From Mycobacteroides chelonae (lineage in GTDB: Bacteria > Actinomycetota > Actinomycetes > Mycobacteriales > Mycobacteriaceae): DNA of 64,000 nucleotides. Both the position numbers and the translations under genes were made by a program. The notes beneath the pieces were generated by a model. It was given only the letters and a program-made list of their open reading frames with translations. It was not told the origin of the DNA and did not search any database. The DNA is taken from positions 112,545 through 176,544 of the forward strand of contig JACHLF010000008.1 in assembly GCA_014204435.1 (NCBI GenBank). The letters are read 5' to 3'. Shown here piece after piece: positions 1 to 8,334 of the stretch. Each line of letters begins with the position of its first letter. Position 1 is the first letter of the stretch.

Positions 1-323
1 AGGCCGTCGGCAATGCCGACGACCCTGCGCGCGTCGAGGGCCAGGCGATCGAGCATGGCCTCACCTATACCGGCGCCACGGGCTCGCTGCAGATCATCGG
101 CATTGGCCGCGATGATCGAATCGGTAGCCGCGACGACGGCATCGGCCGCCGCATGGAGCGCGGTGTTCTTGGCGTCAGAGGTCAGCCGGGCCAGGTCACG
201 GGCCGCGACACGCGCCCGACGAGCGGCATCATGAACACCCGCGCGCAGGTCCTCAGCGGCGCCGGAAGAGCTGCCCGGAAGGCGGCCAGATCCGTGAGCC
301 AACTCGTTGGTTGAGACGCTCAT
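1..323 (-). CDS. proA: Glutamate-5-semialdehyde dehydrogenase (gamma-glutamyl phosphate reductase), 5' part only
   Basis: Proline biosynthesis, step two: NADPH-dependent reduction of gamma-glutamyl phosphate to glutamate semialdehyde in the cytosol. Only the first 107 codons are present; the gene runs off the left edge. The ATG at 321-323 opens MSVSTNELAHGSG, followed by the alpha-helical N-terminus typical of ProA, rich in Ala/Asp/Arg and with IIAANADDLQRAR. The catalytic Cys lies outside the window. As in M. tuberculosis, proA is separated from proB (here near 4.0-5.2 kb). It is divergent from the ribokinase, with 56 bp between the starts. Identity rests on the N-terminal sequence and synteny. 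Confidence 0.85.
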   Translation of the reverse strand, partial: MSVSTNELAHGSGRLPGSSSGAAEDLRAGVHDAARRARVAARDLARLTSDAKNTALHAAADAVVAATDSIIAANADDLQRARGAGIGEAMLDRLALDARRVVGIADG

Positions 324-379
324 CGTGTCAGGGTATCCGGGTGCCCGAAATGTAGCTGTGCCGGGACTAGCCTAGGCGG

Positions 380-1246
380 GTGACCGAGTTAGCCACGGTA
401 TGTGTCCTCGGCAGCGTCAACATGGACCTGACGTTGCGGGTCGAGGAGCTGCCTGCCCCAGGTGCGACAGTCCTGGCGACGTCGGCCCTGCCCGCTCCCG
501 GCGGCAAAGGGGCGAATCAGGCTGTCGCCGCGGCACGTGCGGGCGCCACGGTGCAGTTCATCGGCGCGGTGGGTTCCGACGGGGCCGCACCCATGTTGCG
601 ATCCCACTTGGCGGACAACAATATTGGTCTCGACGGGCTCGTCGAGGCCGAGGGGCCCAGTGGAATGGCCACCATCACCGTGGAGGATTCCGGCGAGAAC
701 TGCATCGTCGTGGCACCGGGCGCCAACAGCGCCTTCACCCTGGACGAAAAGGTGCATAAGGACATCATCTGCTCGCACGATGTCCTGCTGTGCCAGCTGG
801 AAATCCCGATTCAGGTCGCGCTGACCGCGGCCCGTTGGGCCGCAGAGGCCGGAAAACAGTTCGTGCTCAACGCTTCCCCGGTACCTGTACGTTCACCTGA
901 TCTGGCGGAGCTGGCCTTTCGCGCGAGCGTGGTCGTGGTCAACGAGACCGAAGCCCGATCCTGGCTGTACCCGTCGCGGCACCTGGTCACCACCCTGGGC
1001 GAGGAAGGATCGCGTTACCGCAGCCCCCAAGGTGAGATCACGGTGCCGTCGTATCCGGTGCGACCGCTCGACACCACCGGGGCCGGTGACGTCTTCGCCG
1101 GTGTACTGGCGGCATGGTGGCCGCAAGGAGCTCAAACAGCCCTGCGGCGGGCGAATGTGGCCGGCGCGCTCGCCACCCTGCGATCGGGAGCCGGAAACTG
1201 TGCCCCGTCAGCGGCCAGGATCGAGCTGTCGCTCAAGGGCTCCTGA
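380..1246 (+). CDS. rbsK: Ribokinase, PfkB family
   Basis: ATP-dependent phosphorylation of D-ribose to ribose 5-phosphate. The 288 residues are close to the usual 290-310. PfkB signature 1 is visible near residues 40-55 (PGGKGANQAVAAARAG). Signature 2 lies at 231-241 (DTTGAGDVFAG), where Asp237 is the expected catalytic base. The N-terminal GSVNMDL motif is typical of ribokinases rather than fructokinases or adenosine kinases. The start is GTG at 380; no earlier in-frame start is attractive. The gene stands alone, divergent from proA, and its stop is 2 bp from the stop of the convergent secreted-protein gene. Position matches Rv2436. The substrate is inferred from the family. Confidence 0.85.
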   Translation: MTELATVCVLGSVNMDLTLRVEELPAPGATVLATSALPAPGGKGANQAVAAARAGATVQFIGAVGSDGAAPMLRSHLADNNIGLDGLVEAEGPSGMATITVEDSGENCIVVAPGANSAFTLDEKVHKDIICSHDVLLCQLEIPIQVALTAARWAAEAGKQFVLNASPVPVRSPDLAELAFRASVVVVNETEARSWLYPSRHLVTTLGEEGSRYRSPQGEITVPSYPVRPLDTTGAGDVFAGVLAAWWPQGAQTALRRANVAGALATLRSGAGNCAPSAARIELSLKGS

Positions 1247-1248
1247 AG

Positions 1249-1791
1249 CTAGCGGACGGTCAGTACCGGGTTGCAGTATCGCCACGCGTCGCGCTCGTAG
1301 GTCAGGTACCAGTCCGCCGCGGTGGTCTTGGGCGAGTCGTTGCCCCATACCGACGACGTCGTCACCGTCACCGTCGCATTCTTGGCCTCGATGACATTGA
1401 TCTTGTCGATATTGGTCACCGTCAGATGCGCGTTCTCACGCACCACCTGGACCGATGCTGCCCGGAATGCCGCGGCATCCTTGCGCTTGGCCGCGCCGAG
1501 CAATTGGTCGAGGGTTCCCTGCGAGAGCTTGGGGAACGTGGCGTACAGGTCCGAGGGCTTGACGAAGTCATCCCATGTCGGGATCCGGGACTCGTTTTGC
1601 GCCTGCTCGCGGTCCCGGTACTTATCGCAGGTCAAGTCGCCAATTTTGTTGGTGTCGACATCGTTGTATGCCTTTTCCCAGGCCCGCACATGCTCTGTCA
1701 CCGCGTCCCGGTTGGGCGCGGCATGCACCGCGGGCAACCCGAGGGTTGCCAGCGCGGTCAGCGCTGCGGTGATGACGAGCGTTCGCTTCAC
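1249..1791 (-). CDS. Small exported protein with conserved Cys pair (tandem family member 1)
   Basis: Function unknown. A 180-residue protein. A Sec signal peptide covers about residues 1-25 (VKRTLVITAALTALATLG, then an AxA-type cleavage site near VHAAP). I chose GTG 1789-1791 because GGGAGGG sits just upstream, rather than the longer open frame from 1869. The mature part has a Cys in the context TCDKYRD and a second near the C-terminus (AWRYCNP). The same spaced pair occurs in the genes at 1862-2482 and 3295-3936, suggesting one structural disulphide outside the membrane. A predicted alpha/beta fold similar to NTF2-like exported mycobacterial proteins is possible but unproven. It is the most diverged of the cluster. 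Confidence 0.8.
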   Translation of the reverse strand: MKRTLVITAALTALATLGLPAVHAAPNRDAVTEHVRAWEKAYNDVDTNKIGDLTCDKYRDREQAQNESRIPTWDDFVKPSDLYATFPKLSQGTLDQLLGAAKRKDAAAFRAASVQVVRENAHLTVTNIDKINVIEAKNATVTVTTSSVWGNDSPKTTAADWYLTYERDAWRYCNPVLTVR

Positions 1792-1861
1792 GGTTCCCTC
1801 CCCTGGTCGGCAGTGCTTCATGACGTTATCGCCGCAGGAGTCCGCGTCCGTTACCGTTCGC

Positions 1862-2482
1862 TCAGGCACCGCCGGTCGGCGGCGCGCAGTCCAGCCACTT
1901 TCCGTCTTCTCTGACGTACTTGACGGTCTGCTTATCCTGCGACGGGGGCTTGTTCCCCGATGTCGTGGTGATCGTCAGATCCGCGGTGGCCTGGTCGCCC
2001 TTGACCTCGATGTTCTGGATGTCGGTGACCTTGACGGTGATGAGCGATTTCAGCAGATTGCGCATGGCAGTCTGATACGCCTGCTCGTCCTGGGCCACCA
2101 GGCTGTCCACCACGGCGTTGATGACGTCCTGCGGCACCGTCGGAAACTTCTGGGCCAGCAATCCCCGCAGCGCGTCACCGGCACCGGGCACGGTGGCGAT
2201 CTCGGGCGGGGCGATCTCACTCATCGGCGGAATCGGAGGTCCGCTCTGGGCGGTGGCGTCCCGATACTTGGCGCACTTGGTCTCGGCCAGCTTCGTGAAA
2301 TCGAAGTTCGCGGTGTAGGTGTTCTGCTGCTCGATCAGGGCCTTGATCTGGTTTTCGTCACGCGCAGCAGCGAGCGCCTCGGCGTTGGGCTGACCGTCGC
2401 CCTCAACGGTGTGCGTACAACCCACACCGCCGACCAGCAGCGCCCCCAGCAGCAACGCTCCTGCCCATCTCCGGCAAACCAT
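1862..2482 (-). CDS. Probable lipoprotein of the Cys-pair family (tandem family member 2)
   Basis: A 206-residue protein of unknown function. The N-terminus MVCRRWAGALLLGALLVGGVGC looks like a lipoprotein signal with the modified Cys at 22, although Gly at -3 is atypical. The mature domain carries KCAKYRD and the C-terminal GKWLDCAPP motif, matching the Cys pair of its neighbours. Between them is an amphipathic region with VKVTDIQNIEVKGDQATADLTI, similar in placement to VKTVDVTGDNAEATVAV in the 3295-3936 protein. It is co-directional with the other members, with 70 bp to the next start (1791). The different anchoring (lipid versus soluble secretion) within one tandem family suggests subfunctionalised localisation. 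Confidence 0.8.
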   Translation of the reverse strand: MVCRRWAGALLLGALLVGGVGCTHTVEGDGQPNAEALAAARDENQIKALIEQQNTYTANFDFTKLAETKCAKYRDATAQSGPPIPPMSEIAPPEIATVPGAGDALRGLLAQKFPTVPQDVINAVVDSLVAQDEQAYQTAMRNLLKSLITVKVTDIQNIEVKGDQATADLTITTTSGNKPPSQDKQTVKYVREDGKWLDCAPPTGGA

Positions 2483-2644
2483 GACATCCCTCGCTCATAT
2501 TGACCGCTCGGCTCCGAGCTAATTTCTATCAGTCCAGATCAGCTCGTGCCACCCTCACCGAGCAAACCTACCAGGCAGCGCGGTCCGAGGACCGTGCGTA
2601 CAGATGCGACCGGGCACGTTGCTCGACGGGCGCACTCTGTCCTG

Positions 2645-3261
2645 TCAGCCCTCGGCGCCAACCAGGCTCTCCAGCAGGGGCTCATCGCGCCCGATCGCCG
2701 TGTCGGACTGCGTGGCCTCGCGCGTGCGGTCGTTCCAGGCTCCCTCTTCGCGCACAAACTTCCGCGGCTCGTTACCGCGACCCTGGGTGTTCCGGAAGGC
2801 GATGGTGACGTTTGCCGCATCGCCGTTAACCGTCACCTTGGTGACCTTGAAGGTCAGATTCGCGAAGGTCTCCACCCAGAAAAGGTGCCACGCCGACGAC
2901 AACTGCCGCTGGTCTTGGTTCTCCACCGCGGTCACAAATTCCCGACGGTGGCGTCCGTAGCGAGCGGAAAGACCTCACGGAGCTTCGCACGCAGCTTCTT
3001 CGGGTTCGCACCCTGCAGGCGGCTCACATCAGGCGGCGTGAACGACTGCCCCCAATACGATTCAATCTGATCTCGCACATCACCGCAGAAGAAGGACGCG
3101 TACTGGACCGCGTCGACGGCCTACAGCGCCGAAAGCCTACCCGCGGTGGCATCGCGGATCTCGGCGTCATCGGCCGGAGCGGCACTTGCTACGGCGGTCT
3201 GCGCGAGCAGCCCGACTGTCACGAAAAGCCCTGCTGCCCAAGCGAAAATACGTGCAGTCAC
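2645..3261 (-). pseudogene. Broken copy of the secreted Cys-pair family (tandem family member 3)
   Basis: Reads as a close paralogue of the 3295-3936 protein. GTG at 3259-3261 follows GAGGAAGG, and a signal peptide (MTARIFAWAAGLFVTVG) is intact. Codon 47 is then TAG at 3121-3123, where the paralogue has CAG (SALQAVDAV). The frame continues past it (AVDAVQYASFFCGDVRDQ... FTPPDVSRLQG... KKLRAKLREVFPLA) to about 2941, where one base is missing from a G run. The reading then resumes in another frame as EFVTAVENQDQRQ... to TGA at 2645-2647. The C-terminal Cys of the family motif is also lost (AWNDR instead of WKDC). Three independent lesions argue for a real pseudogene rather than a sequencing error. 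Confidence 0.85.
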
Positions 3262-3294
3262 GTCCGCCACCTTCCTCTGTAGAGCTATTCGGTT

Positions 3295-3936
3295 CTATTC
3301 CCCGGTTAACGGAGCGTCCAGCAACGCCTGCTGACCTTGACCGCCGACCAGACCGACAGCGGTCTCCTGCGTCTCCGGTGTGGTGCAGTCCTTCCAGCCC
3401 TCATCTTCACGGACCAGATCCCAGCGCTGGTTACTGCTCTTACTACCGACGCGAACGGCAACGGTGGCCTCGGCGTTGTCCCCGGTGACGTCAACCGTCT
3501 TCACCCGGTATGAGAGCTTCGCCAACGAACTGACCCACAGCTGGTGCCAGGCATCGTCGACCCCGCCCTGGTCCTGGTCGGCGACCGCCTGCACAAACGC
3601 CTGGACCGCACTGCTCGACGCCACCGGGAAGAGCTCATTGACCTTGGCACGCAGCTTGTGGGCGTTGACCCCCTCGAGGCGGGTGACCTCCGGCGGGGTG
3701 AACATCTGTGCGTGGTCGGATTCCACCTTGTCGCGGAGCTCGGCGCAGTAGGTCGCACCGTAAGCGACGGCGTCGACCGCCTGGAGTGCGGAAAGCTGAC
3801 CCGCGATGAGGTTCCTGATCTGAGTCTCGGCAGTATCGGGCGAGGCACCTGCCACGGCCATCGAGCCGGACAATCCCACCGCCAGCGCCACTGCGCTTAG
3901 GAAAGCGCTGACGAACCCCAATTTCCGGCTTGTCAT
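3295..3936 (-). CDS. Secreted Cys-pair family protein (tandem family member 4)
   Basis: A 213-residue exported protein of unknown function. I chose ATG 3934-3936 (MTSRKLGFVSAFLSAVALAVGLSG), which is preceded by GAGGAGGG, over the upstream in-frame ATG at 3963. The signal peptide ends near AVAGASPDTAE. The mature domain has YCAELRDK and, near the end, GWKDCTTPE, giving the family Cys pair. It also has TPPEVTRLEGVNAHKLRAKVNELFPVAS, which the pseudogene at 2645-3261 matches closely. It is the first gene transcribed of the four and probably the intact sister of the pseudogene. No catalytic motif is recognisable. Confidence 0.8.
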   Translation of the reverse strand: MTSRKLGFVSAFLSAVALAVGLSGSMAVAGASPDTAETQIRNLIAGQLSALQAVDAVAYGATYCAELRDKVESDHAQMFTPPEVTRLEGVNAHKLRAKVNELFPVASSSAVQAFVQAVADQDQGGVDDAWHQLWVSSLAKLSYRVKTVDVTGDNAEATVAVRVGSKSSNQRWDLVREDEGWKDCTTPETQETAVGLVGGQGQQALLDAPLTGE

Positions 3937-4037
3937 CCGAACCCTCCTCACGCACATCCCCACGCTGAGAGCCAGCTGACGACGTTGTATCAGGCGCCGT
4001 TGCGGCGCGCCACTCTTTGGAGCAAATGCGGAGGCGC

Positions 4038-5204
4038 TCAGGTGACCAGGTCGTCGGCATGAACCGCCGGGCGCCGCAGGTCCTCCGGGAGCTCATTGGT
4101 CGAACGCCCCAGCATCGTCGCCAATTCGGCGACGTCATAGGCCACCACACCGCGGCCCACCATGTCCCCCTCGGCGTCGCGAAGTTCGACGACATCTCCA
4201 CCGTGGAAGCGCCCGGATACCTCGGTGATCCCGGCGGGCAGCAACGAACGCCGCGATGCCACGACGGCACGCACGGCCCCGGCATCCAGCGTCAACGAGC
4301 CGGTGGCCTCGGCGGCGTACCGCACCCAGAACTTGCGAGCCGACATGCGTTGTGGGCGGGCAGCGAAAACGGTTCCGCAGGAGCCGTCGCCCAGTGCTGC
4401 CGCCGCCTCGGTCGCCGAGGCCAACAGCACGGGAACACCGGCATCGGCAGCCAACAGCGCTGACGAAAGCTTCGAAGCCATTCCCCCGGTGCCACGCGAA
4501 CCTCCTGGTCCGGCTATCACGTCGGCCAGATCTTCCGGCCCGCTCACTTCAAAGATGAAGCGCGCGTCTCCCTTTCGGGGATCGGAGTCATACAGCCCGT
4601 CGATGTCGGAGAGCAATACCAGTGCATCGGCTCCCACGAGGTGAGCGACAAGCGCCGAGAGCCGGTCGTTGTCGCCGAAGCGAATCTCGTTGGTGGCCAC
4701 GGTGTCGTTCTCGTTCACGATAGGCACGGCGTGTAATGCCCGCAGCTTGTCGAGTGTGCGCTGAGCATTGGTGTGGTGCACGCGCATGGAGATGTCGTGC
4801 GCGGTCAGCAGAACTTGGCCCACGGTGCGCTGGTAGCAGGCGAAGGCAGCACTCCAGGCGCCGATGAGCGCAACCTGGCCCGCGCTGGCAGCGGCCTGCT
4901 TGGTCGCCAGATCTGTTGGGCGCTTAGTCAATCCGAGCGGAACCATCCCCGCAGCGATCGCGCCCGAGGACACGATCACCACATCGGATCCGGCCTTCAT
5001 CCGGCCCTCGATGGCCTCGACGAGGTATTCCATCCGGTCGGCGCTGAAGGTTCCCGTCGCATCGGTGAGGGCAGCGGTGCCGACTTTCACCACGACGGTG
5101 CGTGCGGCCTGAATGGCCTGGCGCGCCTGCACGCCCGGGCTGGATGTCGCCGGCTTGGCGGCTCCCGGGCTGGATGTCGCCGGCTTGGCGGCTCCCGGGC
5201 TCAC
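4038..5204 (-). CDS. proB: Glutamate 5-kinase
   Basis: First step of proline synthesis: ATP-dependent phosphorylation of glutamate. An amino-acid kinase domain begins at about residue 35 ([11 protein letters not shown]) and contains [11 protein letters not shown] and [20 protein letters not shown]-terminal PUA domain begins near residue 290. The start is taken as GTG 5202-5204, which overlaps the obg stop as GTGA, giving 388 residues. A later GTG ([13 protein letters not shown]) would remove a tail built of a 10-residue repeat ([10 protein letters not shown] twice plus SPG). The repeat is absent from the M. tuberculosis protein as I recall it. Translational coupling to obg favours the long form; which start is used is uncertain. 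Confidence 0.9.
   Translation of the reverse strand: MSPGAAKPATSSPGAAKPATSSPGVQARQAIQAARTVVVKVGTAALTDATGTFSADRMEYLVEAIEGRMKAGSDVVIVSSGAIAAGMVPLGLTKRPTDLATKQAAASAGQVALIGAWSAAFACYQRTVGQVLLTAHDISMRVHHTNAQRTLDKLRALHAVPIVNENDTVATNEIRFGDNDRLSALVAHLVGADALVLLSDIDGLYDSDPRKGDARFIFEVSGPEDLADVIAGPGGSRGTGGMASKLSSALLAADAGVPVLLASATEAAAALGDGSCGTVFAARPQRMSARKFWVRYAAEATGSLTLDAGAVRAVVASRRSLLPAGITEVSGRFHGGDVVELRDAEGDMVGRGVVAYDVAELATMLGRSTNELPEDLRRPAVHADDLVT
5134..5201. repeat. 30-bp tandem repeat, 2.3 copies, in the proB 5' end
   Basis: Units at 5134-5163 and 5164-5193 are identical (CCCGGGCTGGATGTCGCC and onward), followed by an 8-bp partial copy at 5194-5201 that abuts the obg stop codon. The period is a multiple of three, so copy-number change would add or remove 10 residues without shifting the proB frame. 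Confidence 0.95.
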
Positions 5205-6658
5205 TCGGGTTCCACTTGCCCGCGGCGCACCCGGCGGGCCTGGCGGCGTTCGGCCGCACCCACTCGATCGACCTTGTCGATACGCGCATCGGTGCCGCGC
5301 CCGCTGAGCGTCACGTCGACACCCGCCGGGGTCTGCGGCTCCCAATCGAAGGTCATCGCACCGATGGTGACCGCGCAGCCGGGTTGTGCCCCGAGCTTGA
5401 GCAACGCGTCTTCGACGCCCAGACGTGCCAACCGGTCGCCCAGATAGCCCACGGCCTCGTCGTTTTCGAAGTTGGTCTGACGGATCCAGCGTTCGGGCCG
5501 CACACCGCGCACCACGAAACCCCCGGGATTGTCCGGGTCCGGGGACACGGTGAATCCGCTCTCGTCGACGGGGGTCGGTCTAATCACCGGGCGGGTCTTC
5601 ACCGGTTCGGGCCGTGCGGCGCGGGCCGCCTCGATCATCTCCCACAGCGCGAAGGTCAACGGCCGCAGTCCGTCACGGGTCAAAGTCGACACCTTGAAGA
5701 CCGGCCAGCCGCGCTTGGAGACCTCCTCGGTGACAAAGTCGGCAAGCTCGTCGGCCTCAGGCACGTCGACCTTGTTGAGCACCACCGCACGAGGCCGATC
5801 GGCCAGATCCGCCAATGCTCCATGCACGGAGCTAGCTTCTATCGTGGGTTGATATCGCGCCAACTCATTTTCCAGGGCGTCGATGTCGGAGACCGGGTCG
5901 CGCCCGGGTTCCAGCGTCGCGCAGTCCACGACATGAACCAGCACGGCGCAGCGCTCGATGTGCCGCAGGAATTCCAGCCCCAGCCCGCGTCCATCGGCTG
6001 CGCCCGGAATGAGCCCGGGGACATCGGCCATCACGAAGGAGTGTTCGCCGGTGGTCACCACGCCCAGGTTGGGCACCAATGTGGTGAACGGATAGTCCGC
6101 GATCTTCGGCTTAGCGGCCGAAAGCACCGAGACCAGAGAGGACTTACCCGCCGACGGGAAGCCGACCAGCCCTACATCGGCGACGGTTTTCAGTTCGAGG
6201 GTCAGGTCGACCTCGGCACCGGCCTCACCGAGCAATGCAAAACCGGGGGCCTTGCGTGCCCGGGACGCCAACGCGGCGTTGCCCAAGCCGCCTCGGCCAC
6301 CGGCTGCTGCATCAAAACGCGCACCCGCGCCGACCAAGTCGGCAAGAATCCGGCCATCGTCGTCCAGCACGACGGTGCCGTCGGGCACCTTGAGAATCAG
6401 GTCGTCGCCGTTGGCGCCGTTGCGGTGGGCCCCCATGCCCTGCGTACCGTTGGGCGCCTGCACATGCGGGTGGAAGTGAAAGTCCAACAGGGTATGCACC
6501 TGCGGGTCCACTTCGAGAATCACACTGCCGCCGCGACCGCCATTGCCACCATCGGGCCCGCCCAACGGCTTGAACTTTTCACGATGCACCGAAGCACAGC
6601 CGTGACCACCGGAACCTGCCTTGGCATGGATGACGACGCGATCAACAAAACGAGGCAC
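5201..6658 (-). CDS. obg: GTPase Obg/CgtA, ribosome-associated
   Basis: Essential GTPase that binds the 50S subunit and links ribosome assembly to the stress response. The 485 residues show the glycine-rich Obg fold ([25 protein letters not shown] region, residues 1-158). The G domain follows, with G1 GFPSAGKSS, switch TTLVPNLG, G3 DVPGLIPGA and G4 NKVD. A long C-terminal OCT domain includes [12 protein letters not shown]. The GTG start at 6656-6658 has AAGGAGG five bases upstream. It lies 56 bp downstream of rpmA and overlaps proB by 4 bp, so rplU-rpmA-obg-proB looks like one transcript. Confidence 0.97.
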   Translation of the reverse strand: MPRFVDRVVIHAKAGSGGHGCASVHREKFKPLGGPDGGNGGRGGSVILEVDPQVHTLLDFHFHPHVQAPNGTQGMGAHRNGANGDDLILKVPDGTVVLDDDGRILADLVGAGARFDAAAGGRGGLGNAALASRARKAPGFALLGEAGAEVDLTLELKTVADVGLVGFPSAGKSSLVSVLSAAKPKIADYPFTTLVPNLGVVTTGEHSFVMADVPGLIPGAADGRGLGLEFLRHIERCAVLVHVVDCATLEPGRDPVSDIDALENELARYQPTIEASSVHGALADLADRPRAVVLNKVDVPEADELADFVTEEVSKRGWPVFKVSTLTRDGLRPLTFALWEMIEAARAARPEPVKTRPVIRPTPVDESGFTVSPDPDNPGGFVVRGVRPERWIRQTNFENDEAVGYLGDRLARLGVEDALLKLGAQPGCAVTIGAMTFDWEPQTPAGVDVTLSGRGTDARIDKVDRVGAAERRQARRVRRGQVEPE

Positions 6659-6714
6659 CTAAGCCTCCTTCACACTGTTCTCTGTTCGATCAACGCAGAA
6701 CAGAAAACAACAAA

Positions 6715-6972
6715 TTAAGCGTCGACTGGGAGGATGTTGACGACCCGGCGACCACGCTTGGCGCCGAACTCAACGGTGCCAGCAGAGGTCGCGAACAGGG
6801 TGTCGTCGCCGCCACGCCCGACGTTGACACCGGGGTGGAAGTGGGTTCCGCGCTGGCGGACCAGGATCTCGCCGGCCTTGACGAGCTGGCCACCGAACCG
6901 CTTGACGCCGAGCCGCTGCGCGGCGGAGTCACGACCGTTGCGCGAGCTGGACGCGCCCTTCTTGTGTGCCAT
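6715..6972 (-). CDS. rpmA: 50S ribosomal protein L27
   Basis: An 85-residue L27 that begins [16 protein letters not shown], the flexible tail that reaches the peptidyl transferase centre. It needs no N-terminal processing, unlike firmicute L27. The conserved core [10 protein letters not shown] and the [20 protein letters not shown] segment are intact. It is the second gene of the rplU operon, 13 bp after rplU, with GGAG upstream. Confidence 0.98.
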   Translation of the reverse strand: MAHKKGASSSRNGRDSAAQRLGVKRFGGQLVKAGEILVRQRGTHFHPGVNVGRGGDDTLFATSAGTVEFGAKRGRRVVNILPVDA

Positions 6973-6985
6973 GTGTCAGACGCTC

Positions 6986-7297
6986 CTACTTGATTCCGGT
7001 GACCTTGAGCACGGTCAGCCGCTGACGGTGACCCTGCCGCTTGTGGTAGCCGGTCTTGTTCTTGAACTTGTGGATGCGGATCTTCGGGCCCTTGGTGTGC
7101 TCGACGATCTCGCCGGTCACTGCAACCTTGGCAAGCTTGTTTGCGTCGGTGGTGACGGTGGCGCCATCCACGACCAGGGCGACGGGCAGCTGCACCGAGG
7201 AGCCGGGCTCCGAGTCGATCTTCTCGACCTTCACCAGGTCACCGACGGCAACCTTGTACTGCTTGCCACCGGTCTTGACGATTGCGTAGGTCGCCAT
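6986..7297 (-). CDS. rplU: 50S ribosomal protein L21
   Basis: A 103-residue L21 that binds 23S rRNA domain I. It begins [16 protein letters not shown] and ends with the basic signature [21 protein letters not shown]. The start ATG 7295-7297 fixes the usual length; the open frame upstream to 7426 is not used. First gene of the operon rplU-rpmA-obg-proB; a promoter candidate lies at 7434-7463. Confidence 0.98.
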   Translation of the reverse strand: MATYAIVKTGGKQYKVAVGDLVKVEKIDSEPGSSVQLPVALVVDGATVTTDANKLAKVAVTGEIVEHTKGPKIRIHKFKNKTGYHKRQGHRQRLTVLKVTGIK

Positions 7298-7433
7298 CGT
7301 TGCGTCTACCTCTGCTCTGCTGTTCGGACGCGCGCAACCAGGTCGGCTGACGCATCTGGATCGTGGGGTGGGCCCGCTCGGTTGTCCCACTGGGCCGCAT
7401 GCCGCGGGCCGGAAGCCTCGCGACAACTGCTCA

Positions 7434-7463
7434 AGGCTACGTGACCAGCAGGCTAAGGGTCAA
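7434..7463 (-). promoter_or_regulatory. SigA-like promoter for the rplU operon
   Basis: On the minus strand, TTGACC (7458-7463) and TAGCCT (7434-7439) are separated by 18 bp. They lie about 137 bp upstream of the rplU ATG. The rest of the 316-bp gap 7298-7613 shows no other clear element on this strand. On the plus strand TACACT at 7528-7533 could be a -10 for the secreted protein at 7614, without an obvious -35. Prediction by eye only. Confidence 0.45.
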
Positions 7464-7613
7464 ACTGACACCCCTGGCTCGCCGATGCCGGGGCCCTCAT
7501 CGCACTCTTCGCGGGTGTGATCGGCGCTACACTTCTCTCACCGAGCCCGGTCCGCCGCAGATAACCGTACCGATCGGCGGGCGATCAGCTCCTCTGCGTG
7601 CGAAGGTGGCGGC

Positions 7614-7940
7614 ATGAGAACCATTCGGTGCTTCCTATCGGCCAGCGTGGTGATCATGCTGCCGGTGCTCGCCGTGATCGCCGCGAAGCCCGCTGCGGCC
7701 GATTGTGTCAACGCCAACGGAACCACCCTGTGCGCGCAGGGCGACGTTCGTGGGGGCGCAAGCACGACATCCTCGACGCCGTATGTCCCCTATCCCTGTG
7801 AGAATGACTGGTCCTGCGACACCTGGGGAATGGATCTCATCCTCGGTTCCGAGCACACACCGCCCACCGTCAATCCGTCTCCACCGCCGGACTTCGGGCG
7901 GCCAGGCCGCCCCGGCGGCGGTGGCGGAGGGCCACGGTGA
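7614..7940 (+). CDS. Small secreted protein with Pro/Gly-rich tail
   Basis: A 108-residue protein of unknown function. Residues 1-29 form a Sec signal peptide (MRTIRCFLSASVVIMLPVL with cleavage near AAAD). The mature part has four cysteines (ADCVNANGTTLCAQGD; YPCENDWSCDTWG), probably two disulphides, then a low-complexity Pro- and Gly-rich C-terminus (PGRPGGGGGGPR). The Cys-rich core plus proline tail is common among small mycobacterial exported proteins of unknown role. It lies 46 bp upstream of the haemophore-like gene, so the two may be co-transcribed. Confidence 0.75.
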   Translation: MRTIRCFLSASVVIMLPVLAVIAAKPAAADCVNANGTTLCAQGDVRGGASTTSSTPYVPYPCENDWSCDTWGMDLILGSEHTPPTVNPSPPPDFGRPGRPGGGGGGPR

Positions 7941-7986
7941 TCAATGCCGTTCCAGCAGTGATGAATTCGACCACAGAGGAGTCACG

Positions 7987-8319
7987 ATGACAGCATGGGC
8001 CGCCCGCAGGATGGCCGCGGGGCTGTTCGGTGTCGCCGCCGCGCTGGCGCTGCACGGAGCCGTTGTCGCCGCCGCCGATCCGCCCTCCAGCTGCACTGCC
8101 GCAGACCTCGCGGGTGTTGCGACAGGCGTCTCGGCGGCCACATCGTCCTACTTGTTCACCCATCCGGACGTGAACGACTTCTTCACGAGCCTCAAGGGCC
8201 AGCCCAAGGATCAGGTCCGGGACAAGGCCCGGCAGTATCTGGAGGAAAATCCCCAGGTCAAGGCGGATCTCCAGGAGATCCGCCGGCCGCTGGGTGATTT
8301 CCGGGAGCGCTGCAACTAA
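7987..8319 (+). CDS. Haemophore-related secreted protein
   Basis: A 110-residue protein. The signal peptide runs over about residues 1-29 (MTAWAARRMAAGLFGVAAALALHG). The mature domain is all-helical, with Cys near each end (SSCTAADLAGVATGVSAATSSYLFTH; DFRERCN). This layout matches the mycobacterial haem-binding family typified by Rv0203: a four-helix protein closed by a disulphide, with helical DVNDFFTSLKGQP. Rv0203 carries haem to MmpL3/MmpL11; no MmpL gene is in this window. ATG 7987 follows GAGGAG; the frame is open further upstream, but no start there has a better site. It is convergent with rne, 15 bp apart. Confidence 0.75.
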   Translation: MTAWAARRMAAGLFGVAAALALHGAVVAAADPPSSCTAADLAGVATGVSAATSSYLFTHPDVNDFFTSLKGQPKDQVRDKARQYLEENPQVKADLQEIRRPLGDFRERCN

Positions 8320-8334
8320 CCGCTGCCTCGCGGT

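Noticed and set aside
3121..3123. TAG in the secreted-protein gene as programmed readthrough
   Set aside because: A second frame break and a lost Cys follow, so decay is simpler than recoding.
5134..5201. Repeat in proB as a CRISPR-like or minisatellite element
   Set aside because: Only 2.3 copies, in frame with a coding sequence and without spacers.
5102..6718. Long open frame on the plus strand opposite obg (538 codons)
   Set aside because: High-GC antisense shadow: no family features, no ribosome-binding site, and the opposite strand holds an unmistakable Obg.
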